From: Gallionella sp. | GTDB taxonomy: Bacteria > Pseudomonadota > Gammaproteobacteria > Burkholderiales > Gallionellaceae | DNA: 64,000 bases | Direction: 5' to 3' | Assembly: GCA_028714895.1 (NCBI GenBank) | Contig: JAQTLM010000010.1 | Span: 40,389 to 104,388 of the forward strand | Part shown: piece after piece, positions 16,434 to 24,910 of the stretch | Position numbering within the stretch: position 1 is the first letter of the stretch | Layout: each line of letters starts with the position of its first letter | The notes under the pieces: model-generated | Databases searched by the model: none | Told to the model about the DNA's origin: nothing | The model's input: only the letters and a program-made list of their open reading frames with translations | Translations under genes and position numbers: made by a program

Positions 16434-17867
16434 TCAACGCTTGGGGCCGTTGAATTTGGTCTTGTATTCAGCCGCGATGAGCGGATCGTCGACGCTCTGG
16501 ATACGAAACACGATCGGCGTCACTTCCCTTTTGATGTTCTCGCCGGGCGCCCTGACAAAAATAGTAAAGGAAGTGCTGCGGCCATGGTGTGTCAGCAATG
16601 GTTTCTCGGCGCCGATAATAACCTGGTCTTTCACGCCGCCCTCTGCCGTGACCGTCACATGAAAATCATGGTCGGTCTTATTGAGCACCTTGAAGTCGTA
16701 TTTGTTCTGTATCGAACCGTCGCTCAGGTTCACATACAAGGGCTGGCGCTCCGGTATCACCTTCAGCGCTATCGAGCCCAGGTGGGTCAGACCATAAACG
16801 ATTCCGCCAAAAGCGATCAGGATAATGCCGATATATACCAGCGTGCGCGGATGCCGATACATTTTCTTGGCGGGTTTGCCTTCCAGTTCGTCCAGCGAGG
16901 TATAACGTATCAAGCCGTGCGGCTTACCAACCTTGTCCATGATGGAATCGCAGGCATCCAGGCACAGGCCGCAAGTAATACAGCCCAATTGCTGCCCATC
17001 GCGGATATCCACGCCGGTCGGACACACCTGCACACACTGATAGCAATCAATGCAATCGCCTTGCGCTGCTCTTCCCTCCTCGCCCGCTTTACGATGCAGC
17101 TTGCCGCGCGGCTCGCCGCGCCTGAAATCATAGGCCGGCAAGATCGTTTGCGAATCCGTCATCACGCCCTGGATGCGCGCGTAGGGACACATCCACATGC
17201 AGACCTGCTCGCGCAACAACGCGGCCAAAATATAAGTGCCAAAAAAAAGTGTAGCCAGCGTCACCCAACCGACCAGCGGCAACTGAAAATGCACCAGCTT
17301 GTTCCAATAATCGTAGGCATCTACAAACCAGGTCGAAAAACTGATGCCGGTTAGCAAGGAAATCAACATCCAGATGAAATGCTTGATGGATTTCTTCCAG
17401 ATTTTTCCCACGTTCCAGGGTGCGACGTCCAGTTTGCGCCGGGCTTGGGGATTGCCTTCGATTTTATCTTCTATCCAGGTGAACCAATCGGTCCACGCAG
17501 TCTGGAAGCAGAAATAGCCGCACCACACCCGCGACGCCACCGAAGTCACCGCGAACAGCACCATCGCCAGCAACAGCAGCAACAGCGACAACATCCAGAT
17601 GTCCTGTGGCAGCACCGTCAGATTAAAGAAGTGGAACTGGCTATTGGTGATATCGAACAGAATGGCCTGCTTGCCGTTCCAGCGTAGATAAGGAACGAGG
17701 AAAAACAGCAGATAGAGCGCCTGAGTGTAGTTTTTTATAGTGCGAAAAAAGCCGGGCATGCGTTTGGCATGAATGGTCTTGGCACCCGTGTTCACATTCC
17801 AGTGTTCAAGCTCCTGGTAGATTCCAGTGACAGAACCTGCTTCCTTTCGTTCTATTTCCATGTTCAC
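16434..17867 (-). CDS. ccoG: Cytochrome c oxidase accessory protein CcoG (polyferredoxin)
   Basis: 477 residues, with membrane helices at about 48-66, 90-112, 162-182, 200-220 and 345-365. Two 4Fe-4S sites are given by CIDCYQCVQVCP and CITCGLCLDACD. The C-terminal periplasmic IgG-like domain (FixG_C) ends the protein. CcoG reduces Cu(II) for insertion into the cbb3 oxidase. A GTG at 17865-17867 has AGGAG at good spacing and is preferred to the ATG two codons on. It is separated from ccoP by a terminator, so it needs its own promoter; TTGATTTTGGAATAG at 17911-17925 on the minus strand is only half an FNR box. Confidence 0.94.
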   Translation of the reverse strand: MNMEIERKEAGSVTGIYQELEHWNVNTGAKTIHAKRMPGFFRTIKNYTQALYLLFFLVPYLRWNGKQAILFDITNSQFHFFNLTVLPQDIWMLSLLLLLLAMVLFAVTSVASRVWCGYFCFQTAWTDWFTWIEDKIEGNPQARRKLDVAPWNVGKIWKKSIKHFIWMLISLLTGISFSTWFVDAYDYWNKLVHFQLPLVGWVTLATLFFGTYILAALLREQVCMWMCPYARIQGVMTDSQTILPAYDFRRGEPRGKLHRKAGEEGRAAQGDCIDCYQCVQVCPTGVDIRDGQQLGCITCGLCLDACDSIMDKVGKPHGLIRYTSLDELEGKPAKKMYRHPRTLVYIGIILIAFGGIVYGLTHLGSIALKVIPERQPLYVNLSDGSIQNKYDFKVLNKTDHDFHVTVTAEGGVKDQVIIGAEKPLLTHHGRSTSFTIFVRAPGENIKREVTPIVFRIQSVDDPLIAAEYKTKFNGPKR

Positions 17868-17986
17868 ACTCTCACTCCTGACGGTCTCGGCAATTTATCT
17901 GGGGTTACGCTATTCCAAAATCAATAGGCGAACATTGTAACCACCGTTTATATCGTTACTGCTCAAAAACCATCTCACTTCCGTGA

Positions 17987-18020
17987 TGAAAAAAGGAGGA
18001 GATTCAACTCTCCTCCTTTT
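17987..18020 (-). terminator. Rho-independent terminator behind ccoNOQP
   Basis: A perfect twelve-base-pair stem AAAAGGAGGAGA/TCTCCTCCTTTT with a six-base loop, followed by TTC on the minus strand. It separates the oxidase structural genes from ccoG. Confidence 0.9.
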
Positions 18021-18045
18021 CATGCGTGCATGAAGCCGGGGCTGC

Positions 18046-18993
18046 CTACTTGGCGGCCCCAGCGGCTGGTGCTTTGGCGGCAGCGGGCGCGTCAGACTGA
18101 CCGCCACCGAATTTGTACACGTACACCGCCAGCTTCTTGATTTCGGCATCGCTCAGTTTGCCGGCTTCCTTAAACGACGGCATGACTGCCACGCGACCTT
18201 GCGGGTTGCCCGAGTTTACGCCGTAAGTAATGGTGCGCTTGATGCCCTCGACAAGCTTCTTCATATTCTCGGCGTCGTTCAGCTTGTCGTTCCTTACTTC
18301 AAAACGCCAGATCTTGTCGGTCAGATTAGCCGAACCCATAGCCTGAATACCCTTGCCATCTTCGCCGTGGCAAGCCGTACAGCCTTTTGCCGCGAACAGC
18401 GGCGTGGAATTAGGCTGGCCTTTCGCGACTGCATTGGCCAAGGCGTCGATCTCGGCGGCGGACAGTATGTCCTTGTGCGCCATCATCATGCCCTGGCGGC
18501 CGCCTTCGATGGAGGCATGGATATCTTCGATCTTACCGCCATACAGCCAGTCGTCGTCGTTCAGTATCGGCGCAAACAGCCCTTGCCTGTCATGCGTACC
18601 GATACCGTTCTGGCCGTGGCAGGCAGCACAATTGTCGCCAAATAATACCTTACCGGAACGGGTGACATACTCGGTCAATTCGCTGTCCGCCAGAATGGCT
18701 GCCGGTGTCATGCCCTTGAGCCTGGCTTCGAATTTTCCGCGCACTGCCTCCACCTCGCCCACGTCGGCTTCCATTTCCTTGATTGCTGTCCAGCCGCCGA
18801 TCCCCTTGAAATACCCGCCTACCGTAGAGAGCGGGAAGGATGGGTAGTATAGAAAGTACACCACGCAAAACAGCGCACTGGCGGTTAAGCCCAGCATCCA
18901 CCATTTTGGCGGCTGGTTGGTGAGATCCGCCAAATCGTCGTCCCACACGTGTCCGGTTGTCGGGACGCTTGATACCTCGTGTTTTTCGCTCAT
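18046..18993 (-). CDS. ccoP: cbb3-type cytochrome c oxidase subunit III (diheme)
   Basis: 315 residues. One membrane helix (MLGLTASALFCVVYFLYYPS) follows the N-terminal CcoP segment, then two cytochrome c domains with heme motifs CAACH and CTACH. It passes electrons from soluble c-type cytochromes to CcoO. The ATG overlaps the ccoQ stop as ATGA and has AGGAG in front. The last 15 residues are Ala/Pro-rich. Last gene before the terminator. Confidence 0.96.
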   Translation of the reverse strand: MSEKHEVSSVPTTGHVWDDDLADLTNQPPKWWMLGLTASALFCVVYFLYYPSFPLSTVGGYFKGIGGWTAIKEMEADVGEVEAVRGKFEARLKGMTPAAILADSELTEYVTRSGKVLFGDNCAACHGQNGIGTHDRQGLFAPILNDDDWLYGGKIEDIHASIEGGRQGMMMAHKDILSAAEIDALANAVAKGQPNSTPLFAAKGCTACHGEDGKGIQAMGSANLTDKIWRFEVRNDKLNDAENMKKLVEGIKRTITYGVNSGNPQGRVAVMPSFKEAGKLSDAEIKKLAVYVYKFGGGQSDAPAAAKAPAAGAAK

Positions 18994-19199
18994 TTTATTT
19001 CTCCTGCATTGATATGATCTTCGTCATCCAGCGCCATACCGCGCTGTGACTCGAACTTGTCCTTGTTTGCCGGACGAAACACCATGACATAAACATAGAC
19101 CATGCCGATGAACATTGCCACGGAAAAAAATACCCCGAGCCAGTCATTGATGGTCATGGCGGCCACATCCATGCCCAGATAGCCCATCAGCTTAGTCAC
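18990..19199 (-). CDS. ccoQ: cbb3 oxidase small subunit CcoQ
   Basis: Up to 69 residues with one membrane helix ([21 protein letters not shown]) and a charged cytoplasmic tail. CcoQ stabilises the oxidase complex. The start is uncertain: a GTG at 19197-19199 overlaps the ccoO stop, while ATGs at 19185, 19170 and 19155 are in frame; the last (MTINDWLG) gives the size closest to other CcoQ proteins. It overlaps ccoP by four bases. Confidence 0.85.
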   Translation of the reverse strand: MTKLMGYLGMDVAAMTINDWLGVFFSVAMFIGMVYVYVMVFRPANKDKFESQRGMALDDEDHINAGEIK

Positions 19200-19953
19200 G
19201 ATAATTCACGCCTTCGGTAAATTTAATGTGATTCCCCAAACTTTGCAGGTAAGCAATGAGCGCTTCCAGCTCAGTCTTGCCTTCCACAGCATCTTTGGCA
19301 CTGGCAATGTCTGCATCCGTGTAAGGAGCCGGATAAAAAGGCATGCTGCGCATCGCCTCCATATTTTTCTTTATTTGTTTGGCATCGACTTTGCCTTTAT
19401 CCAGAAAGACATAGTTGGGCATGACGGACTCAGGCACCACTTCGCGCGGATACATCAGATGGCGGTGATGCCATTCGTCCGAATACTTGCCGCCGACACG
19501 CGCCAAGTCTGGACCGGTGCGCTTGGAGCCCCATTGGAAGGGGTGGTCGTACATGGACTCGGAAGATACCGAGTAGTGGCCATAACGATCATTCTCGTCG
19601 CGGAACGGGCGGATCATTTGCGAATGGCACAGGTAGCAGCCTTCGCGGACGTAAACATCACGCCCGGCCAGTTCCAGCGGTTTGTAAGGACGCACGCCAT
19701 CGCCCGGTTTCCAGTCATCCAGAGTCTGGCCGGGTTGACGCTGCCAGACGATGGGGGAGATTTCCTTGCTGGCTACCTTGCCTTTGACGTCGGGCGACAG
19801 GTGGGTCATGGTGCGATCCAGATAGAACAACGGGACGATTTCCACGATGCCGCCAACCGCCACAACCATGGCGACCATGACGAACATCAGGACAGTACTA
19901 CGTTCAATCCTGTCCTGAAATTTGGTCGAATAAATTTTGTCTTGATCAGACAT
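19192..19953 (-). CDS. ccoO: cbb3-type cytochrome c oxidase subunit II (monoheme)
   Basis: 253 residues. An N-terminal membrane anchor ([20 protein letters not shown]) is followed by a c-type domain with heme motif CYLCH and methionine ligand in the SVMPNY region. The start is ATG 19951-19953 with GGAGAGAGAC in front; the eleven in-frame codons upstream are not needed. It sits ten bases behind ccoN. Confidence 0.96.
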   Translation of the reverse strand: MSDQDKIYSTKFQDRIERSTVLMFVMVAMVVAVGGIVEIVPLFYLDRTMTHLSPDVKGKVASKEISPIVWQRQPGQTLDDWKPGDGVRPYKPLELAGRDVYVREGCYLCHSQMIRPFRDENDRYGHYSVSSESMYDHPFQWGSKRTGPDLARVGGKYSDEWHHRHLMYPREVVPESVMPNYVFLDKGKVDAKQIKKNMEAMRSMPFYPAPYTDADIASAKDAVEGKTELEALIAYLQSLGNHIKFTEGVNYRD

Positions 19954-19963
19954 GTCTCTCTCC

Positions 19964-21394
19964 TTATGCTTTAGCGGGAACGACATTGATACCGCGCGCA
20001 GCGCTTGCCTGGCGCACCGTCATCACTACGTTGTACAGCATGATCCAGGCGCCCAGATTGAAAATGATTCCGCCGATGGCGCGCATCGCATAGTACGGAT
20101 GCATCGCGGAAACCGACTCAACGAAGGTATAGGTCAAGGTGCCGTATTCGTCGTAATCACGCCACATCAGACCCTGCATGATGCCGGATACCCACATCGC
20201 CACGACGTAGACCACGGTGCCGATGGTAGTCAGCCAGAAGTGCACATTGACCAGGTTGTCGGAATACATTTCAGTGTTCCACAGCTTTTTCACCATATGG
20301 TAAAGCGCACCAATGGCAACCATCGCCACCCAGCCCAGCGCGCCGGAGTGCACGTGTCCTATCGTCCAGTCAGTGTAATGGGACAAGGCATTTACCGTTT
20401 TGATGGACATCACCGGACCTTCAAAAGTTGACATCGCGTAAAACGCCAGAGAAACCACCAGAAAGCGCAGGATGTAATCGGTACGCAGGCGATCCCAGGC
20501 GCCGGACAAGGTCATCATGCCGTTCATCGCGCCGCCCCAGGACGGGATAATCATCGCCAGAGAAATCGCCGCGCCCAGGGAACCGGTCCAGTCAGGTAAC
20601 GCGGTGTATTGCAGATGGTGCGAGCCCAGCCACACATAACCGAACATCAGTGTCCAGAAGTGCAGCACGGACAGGCGGTAGGAGAACACCGGACGATTTG
20701 CCTGCTTGGGCACGAAGTAGTACATGATGCCCAGGAAACCGGCCGTCAGATAGAAACCCACCGCATTGTGGCCCCACCACCATTGCACCATGGCATCCTG
20801 CACGCCGGAGAAGATGGAATAGGACTGGGTCAGACTGACCGGGATCGCCAAGCTGTTCACTACATGCAAGTAAGTGATCATCACGATCATACCCATGAAG
20901 AACCAGTTGGACACGTAGATATGCGAAGCCTTGCGAATCGCTATGGTCATGATGTAATTCAGCCCGAACGCCAGCCAGACAATAGCAATCAGGATGTCAA
21001 TCGGCCATTCCAGTTCGGCATATTCCTTGGATTGTGTAATCCCCAGCGGTAAGGTAATCACCGCCAGCACGATGATCAGGTTCCAACCCCAGAAGGTGAA
21101 CCACGCCAAGCGATTGCTCCACAGCTTGGTCGCGCCGGTGCGCTGCACAATGTAAAAACCGGCAGCCATCAGTGTGCAACCACCAAATGCAAAAATCACT
21201 GCATTGGTATGCAACGGGCGCAATCGCCCAAAAGTGATGTAAGGAATGTCAAAGTTCAAAAACGGCCACGCCAATTCCGCTGCGATCCATACGCCGATCA
21301 ACGTGCCCACTACCAAATAGATCACCGCCGCGATGGAAAACCATCTGACCACGTCCATGTCGTATTTCGCTGATGCCGCTTGAGTTGTCTCCAC
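19964..21394 (-). CDS. ccoN: cbb3-type cytochrome c oxidase subunit I
   Basis: 476 residues with twelve predicted membrane helices and the heme-copper oxidase histidines ([47 protein letters not shown]). It holds heme b, heme b3 and CuB and reduces oxygen at very low concentrations. The start codon is GTG 21392-21394 behind a good GGAGG site. First gene of ccoNOQP. No full FNR box is visible within 100 bases upstream. Confidence 0.97.
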   Translation of the reverse strand: METTQAASAKYDMDVVRWFSIAAVIYLVVGTLIGVWIAAELAWPFLNFDIPYITFGRLRPLHTNAVIFAFGGCTLMAAGFYIVQRTGATKLWSNRLAWFTFWGWNLIIVLAVITLPLGITQSKEYAELEWPIDILIAIVWLAFGLNYIMTIAIRKASHIYVSNWFFMGMIVMITYLHVVNSLAIPVSLTQSYSIFSGVQDAMVQWWWGHNAVGFYLTAGFLGIMYYFVPKQANRPVFSYRLSVLHFWTLMFGYVWLGSHHLQYTALPDWTGSLGAAISLAMIIPSWGGAMNGMMTLSGAWDRLRTDYILRFLVVSLAFYAMSTFEGPVMSIKTVNALSHYTDWTIGHVHSGALGWVAMVAIGALYHMVKKLWNTEMYSDNLVNVHFWLTTIGTVVYVVAMWVSGIMQGLMWRDYDEYGTLTYTFVESVSAMHPYYAMRAIGGIIFNLGAWIMLYNVVMTVRQASAARGINVVPAKA

Positions 21395-21583
21395 AATAAC
21401 CTCCAGAAGCTAGTTAAAAACAATGCGTTATTTGCCTCAATCACAACGCAGCTAGTGCATTACTTCATGCATTCTTAAAAACCGCACAATCATGGCATGT
21501 CAACGAAAACAAGATCGCTGCAGCCTTTATGGCACTGACCAACAACGCATGGACTGTCAGGGCATGCGCGGCTCCTGCATCGG

Positions 21584-22573
21584 TTACTGGAACGGCCTAG
21601 GACGCGGCGTCTTATCCGTAGACGGCGGCAAAATCGGCAGCTTGAAATCTGGCTGGGTGCCGGTGAGCGTCTTCAGGAAGGCGACGATCTTGCCGATTTC
21701 ATCCTTGCTGAAGTTGCGACCGAGTTGCAGCCTCCCCATCGTGTCCACCGCTTCCTCCAGTGTCCAGACCGCACCGTCATGAAAGTAGGGATAGGTCAAT
21801 TCGACGTTGCGCAGGATGGGCACCTTGAAATTCATGCGATCCGCCTCTTGTTTGGTAACTGCAATCCGCCCTTCCGCCTTGTTGGCGGTTTTGTATTCTG
21901 CGTGCAAACCCATTTTCTGGAACGATCCGCCGCCCACGGCAGTCCCGTTGTGGCAGGCCACACAACCGGCTTCCTTGAACAGCTTGTAACCGGCCAGTTC
22001 GGTGCTGCTCAGGGCTTTCTTGTCGCCCTTCAGCCATTTGTCGAAACGGGAATCGGGCGTAACCAAGGTCTCTTCGAAGGCAGCAATGGCATCCGTCACC
22101 ATGCCGATCTTGATGTCATCCGAGCCGAACACGCGCTTGAATTCGGCGCGGTACTGGGGAATGGAGCGCAATACATCTACCGCCAGTTCGTGTGTGAAGG
22201 CCATTTCTCCCGGGTTGGCGATGGGGCCGGCCGCTTGCTCTTTCAGATCCTTGGCGCGCCCATCCCAGAACTGCGCCAGATTCTTGCTCGAGTTCAACAC
22301 GGTGGGAGAATTGATCGAGCCTTGCTGCCAATGGTCGCCGATGGATGTTTGCAAATTATCCGTGCCGCCCATGCTCAGGTTGTGGCAGGAATTGCAGGAA
22401 ATGAAACCAGATTTGGACAGCCGAGGATCGAAGAAAAGCTTCTTGCCCAGTTCCATCTTCGCCTTGTTCTTGACGGATGCGGCAGGGATAGGCTGGATGG
22501 GTTCGCTGGCTGATGCCCAAGAGGTCGAGATTGAAATAACTATCAGCGCTGCTGTCAAACTGCCAAGTTTCAT
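21584..22573 (-). CDS. Diheme cytochrome c peroxidase
   Basis: 329 residues with a signal peptide (LGSLTAALIVISISTSWASA) and two heme c motifs, CNSCH and CVACH, in the order of the bacterial CcpA/MauG family. It reduces hydrogen peroxide in the periplasm with electrons from cytochromes. The start is ATG 22571-22573, with AAAGGA six bases before it. The Pro-rich C-terminus is short and likely loose. Between it and ompW lies a 526-base gap with a tandem repeat, a hairpin and an FNR-type box. Peroxidase is the likely role; related family members act as other electron carriers. Confidence 0.9.
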   Translation of the reverse strand: MKLGSLTAALIVISISTSWASASEPIQPIPAASVKNKAKMELGKKLFFDPRLSKSGFISCNSCHNLSMGGTDNLQTSIGDHWQQGSINSPTVLNSSKNLAQFWDGRAKDLKEQAAGPIANPGEMAFTHELAVDVLRSIPQYRAEFKRVFGSDDIKIGMVTDAIAAFEETLVTPDSRFDKWLKGDKKALSSTELAGYKLFKEAGCVACHNGTAVGGGSFQKMGLHAEYKTANKAEGRIAVTKQEADRMNFKVPILRNVELTYPYFHDGAVWTLEEAVDTMGRLQLGRNFSKDEIGKIVAFLKTLTGTQPDFKLPILPPSTDKTPRPRPFQ

Positions 22574-22633
22574 GATCATTCCTTTCACAGGGTAAGAAAC
22601 ACAGGAACGGACTTAAACTTTGTGGTGCAACAA

Positions 22634-22667
22634 CCAATGTCGGCATAGTGCCAATGTCGACATAGTG
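22634..22667. repeat. Two tandem 17-base repeats upstream of the peroxidase gene
   Basis: CCAATGTCGGCATAGTG at 22634-22650 is followed directly by CCAATGTCGACATAGTG at 22651-22667, one mismatch. Each contains a TGTCGACA-like palindrome core. They end 61 bases before the peroxidase start, where an operator pair could lie. Confidence 0.7.
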
Positions 22668-22825
22668 TAGGTCACATTTTTCCAATAAGGAAGGCAATTC
22701 ATACTGCCCAACCAACCAAAGAGTTCTAAGTGCCGCTCAAACGCCTACCTTCTAGCAAAACGCAAATATTCTTTTTAAGAACCCAACGCAGTGTATCAAT
22801 CCTGAACAAACCTGATTTACATCGC

Positions 22826-22868
22826 AAAAAAAGGCCGTTTGCAACAGGGAGATTTGCCACAAACGGCC
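22826..22868 (-). terminator. Strong Rho-independent terminator between ompW and the peroxidase gene
   Basis: Minus strand: stem GGCCGTTTG/CAAACGGCC with an 18-base loop and then seven T residues. It lies 230 bases past the ompW stop, too far to be an obvious ompW terminator, and about 65 bases past a predicted FNR-type start. Confidence 0.88.
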
Positions 22869-22933
22869 GACACCAGCGCACGCGATGTCATAACGTGCAT
22901 GAAAGCAAAACAAGCTGCTACGGATTCTTCACT
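22826..22933 (-). ncRNA. Candidate small RNA between ompW and the peroxidase gene
   Basis: An FNR-type box at 22968-22981 on the minus strand would place a class II start (box centre at -41.5) near 22933, with CAGAAT as the -10. The transcript would end at the terminator at 22826, about 108 bases, with no reading frame. It contains a second small stem GCACG/CGTGC. This resembles the design of FNR-controlled small RNAs such as FnrS in enterics, but no sequence likeness to FnrS is claimed. The alternative is a long 3' tail of ompW. Confidence 0.35.
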
Positions 22934-22963
22934 TTTCATATTCTGTGTTTAAAAACCAGAAAA

Positions 22964-22997
22964 AACCCTGACGCACATCAACCTTCCTGTTCGATAT
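22964..22997 (-). promoter_or_regulatory. FNR-type box, copy A
   Basis: The minus strand carries TTGATGTGCGTCAG (22968-22981), close to the FNR consensus TTGAT-N4-ATCAA, inside a 34-base block repeated at 23927-23960. An FNR protein whose recognition helix has E..SR is encoded nearby. The rest of the 526-base gap to the peroxidase start holds the terminator and a tandem repeat but no gene. Confidence 0.55.
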
Positions 22998-23099
22998 ATA
23001 AAAAGAATGCAAGGGAAGGCCGACGCAAGGGCAGAATGGCCGCAGCAAGGCGCGGCAAAATCCGGTTGAAGCGGTCATTGCTGAGCCTCATTCGGCGCC

Positions 23100-23690
23100 T
23101 TAGAATTTCCAGCCCAACCCAACGCCGAACAGCACAGGGTCGATCTTGAGCGTTGTCACGTAAGCGCCTGCCGCTGTATTCACGTCGATTTTCATGTAAA
23201 CCTTTTTCAGGTCAACATTGATGGACAGATTTTTATTGACCGGAACATCAAAACCAACTTGCAGAGCCCCTCCTGTGCTACTTTTGGAAGTAGAAAAACC
23301 AGGCATATTCACACTCGAATATCTCGTGTAATTTAAGCCGGCTCCCACGTAAGGGCTGAAAGAACTGCTTGGCATGAAGTGATATTGCGCCAATAAAGTT
23401 GGCGGCAGCTCTTTCAATGTGCCGAGCAACGCGCCGTTCAGCGACACATCATGTTTCTGCGGATAAGTCAGTATCAGTTCGGCCGAGATGTTATCGGTAA
23501 AAAAGTAGCCGAAGTCAACCTCGGGAATTGTCTTGTTGCTGAGCGCCGCACCTGCGACAGGGCTAGAACTATTGTGTGGGGAAATGTTAACTGCACGCGC
23601 GCGCACCATCCAGTTGCCAGCCTCCGCAAATACGTTAGATGAAGTAATCAACGCACTTGCCGCCATGACCATCAATACCCTTCTTTGCAT
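23100..23690 (-). CDS. ompW: OmpW family outer membrane protein
   Basis: 196 residues with a signal peptide (VLMVMAASALITSSNVFA) and the OmpW pattern: NWMVRARAVNISPHNSS, DFGYFFTDNISAELILTYPQ, LPPTLLAQYHFMP, VGAGLNYTRY, ending in GVGLGWKF with aromatic last residue for outer membrane insertion. It forms an eight-strand barrel with a hydrophobic channel. In E. coli ompW is controlled by FNR and oxygen; an FNR-type box lies about 240 bases upstream here. Good ribosome site CAGGAGAGAATC. Confidence 0.92.
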   Translation of the reverse strand: MQRRVLMVMAASALITSSNVFAEAGNWMVRARAVNISPHNSSSPVAGAALSNKTIPEVDFGYFFTDNISAELILTYPQKHDVSLNGALLGTLKELPPTLLAQYHFMPSSSFSPYVGAGLNYTRYSSVNMPGFSTSKSSTGGALQVGFDVPVNKNLSINVDLKKVYMKIDVNTAAGAYVTTLKIDPVLFGVGLGWKF

Positions 23691-23926
23691 GATTCTCTCC
23701 TGAAAGTTAATTACTGCGATTTAAAAAGTACTTCTGAACAAATTACCGCAGTTATCGGCAAGCTGATCGGACGCACCTTTACCTTTAAAAAAGGCCCCTC
23801 TAAAAATTGCCATACCGAATTTGACTGGACGCCGGTTATTCGTTAGCACCATGAAGACAAATTTTGAGATGCCCTTCATGCCCCTACTGAATATACGCCT
23901 ACAAGATATAGGTGTTTTGGTGAGAG

Positions 23927-23960
23927 AACCCTGACGCACGTCAACCTTCTTGTTCGATAT
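23927..23960 (-). promoter_or_regulatory. FNR-type box, copy B, in the ompW upstream region
   Basis: Minus strand TTGACGTGCGTCAG (23931-23944) has a perfect TGAC-N4-GTCA dyad. With class II geometry the -10 would be TATCTT at 23903-23908 and the start near 23896, giving an ompW leader of about 205 bases. The block is 31 of 33 bases identical to copy A. The remainder of the 351-base gap between ompW and fnr shows no gene. Confidence 0.55.
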
Positions 23961-24041
23961 GCGAAGAAAGGATGTATGGAATGCCGGCGCGTAAAGGTAG
24001 GGCGGCCGCAGCAAAATGCTGCGAATGGTGTTCGGGAAAAA

Positions 24042-24821
24042 TCAGCGGGAATGCGGGGTACGCAGCAGCGGGACAACCTGCGCAGTTATGGAATAAGGTT
24101 CGCGTGCAATGGCGCTCAGGCGTTCGAGGTCATTCAAAATGATATGCCTGCGTTCGCTGGTGATCACCCCTTCTTCCTGGAAGCGGGTAAAGATGCGGGA
24201 GACAGTTTCTTCAGCGATGCCCAGATAATTGCCGATGTCGCCGCGCGACATGCTTAAATTGAACTGGTTAGGGGAGTAATTGCGCAACGCAAAACGCCGC
24301 GACAGCGAGAGCAAGTAAGTCGCCAGCCGCTCTTCGGCATTCTTTTTCCCGAGCAGCAGCATCAACTCCTGGTTGTGCTTGATCTCCTTGCTCATCATCC
24401 TGAGCATTTGGTAATGCACCGACGGGATTTGCCGCGCCAGTTCCTCGAAGCAATCGACGGAAATTTCGCATACCGAGGTAGTTTCCAGCGCCATCGCTTC
24501 GCAGTTATAGCGTTTTTCGTCTATGGCGTTTAACCCTAGCAGTTCGCCCGGAACGTGGAAGCCGGTGATTTGCAGTCGGCCATCATCGGTGGAGATATAG
24601 GTTTTGACCGATCCGCTGCGGATGGCATAGACGTAAGTAAACGCTTCGCCGATGCGGTAAAGCACCTCTCCGCGTTTGAATATGCGTTTTCTTTTCACGT
24701 AGCGGTCGAGCAGCACCGTATCCGCGCTGTCCAGCCCCATAGGCAGGCAAAGCTGGTAAAGGCCGCAGTTTTGGCAGGATATCGCGACACAATTCGATTC
24801 TTGTACAGCTTGACGCACCAT
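24042..24821 (-). CDS. fnr: FNR-type transcriptional regulator (oxygen-sensing, 4Fe-4S)
   Basis: 259 residues from ATG 24819-24821. The N-terminal cysteines 16, 19 and 25 in CQNCGLYQLC and Cys118 in ALETTSVCEI match the four cluster ligands of E. coli FNR in spacing and context. A cyclic-nucleotide-like fold and a C-terminal HTH follow; the recognition helix EETVSRIFTRF keeps the Glu, Ser and Arg that read TTGAT half sites. It should be active without oxygen and direct ccoNOQP, ompW and related genes. An upstream in-frame ATG at 24914 overlaps pabB and is not used. Confidence 0.94.
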   Translation of the reverse strand: MVRQAVQESNCVAISCQNCGLYQLCLPMGLDSADTVLLDRYVKRKRIFKRGEVLYRIGEAFTYVYAIRSGSVKTYISTDDGRLQITGFHVPGELLGLNAIDEKRYNCEAMALETTSVCEISVDCFEELARQIPSVHYQMLRMMSKEIKHNQELMLLLGKKNAEERLATYLLSLSRRFALRNYSPNQFNLSMSRGDIGNYLGIAEETVSRIFTRFQEEGVITSERRHIILNDLERLSAIAREPYSITAQVVPLLRTPHSR

Positions 24822-24883
24822 GCCAGTTTCCCTCTCTCCTAAGCCGGACGAGCCGGAATCAAAATGTAATAGTGTCGCCGGTA

Positions 24884-24910
24884 TCGTTCCCATGCTCTGC
24901 TTGGGAACGA
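24884..24910. repeat. Short hairpin repeat directly behind pabB
   Basis: Arms TCGTTCCCA and TGGGAACGA (nine base pairs) enclose a nine-base loop, starting one base past the pabB stop. The sequence resembles the widely dispersed GTTCCCATGCTCTGC-type repeat. No T-run follows, so it is not a normal terminator. Confidence 0.6.

Noticed and set aside
21395..21480. FNR box before ccoN
   Set aside because: TTGTGATTGAGGCAA on the minus strand has the half sites one base too far apart for the TTGAT-N4-ATCAA consensus.
21492..21782. Cys-rich small protein on the plus strand upstream of ccoN
   Set aside because: Most of it is antisense to the 3' end of the peroxidase gene and it lacks a ribosome site.
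8672..24858. AAGCCGGACGAGCCGG occurring at 8672 and at 24841
   Set aside because: Only two copies of 16 bases, low complexity CCGG pairs, and no structure or shared context.
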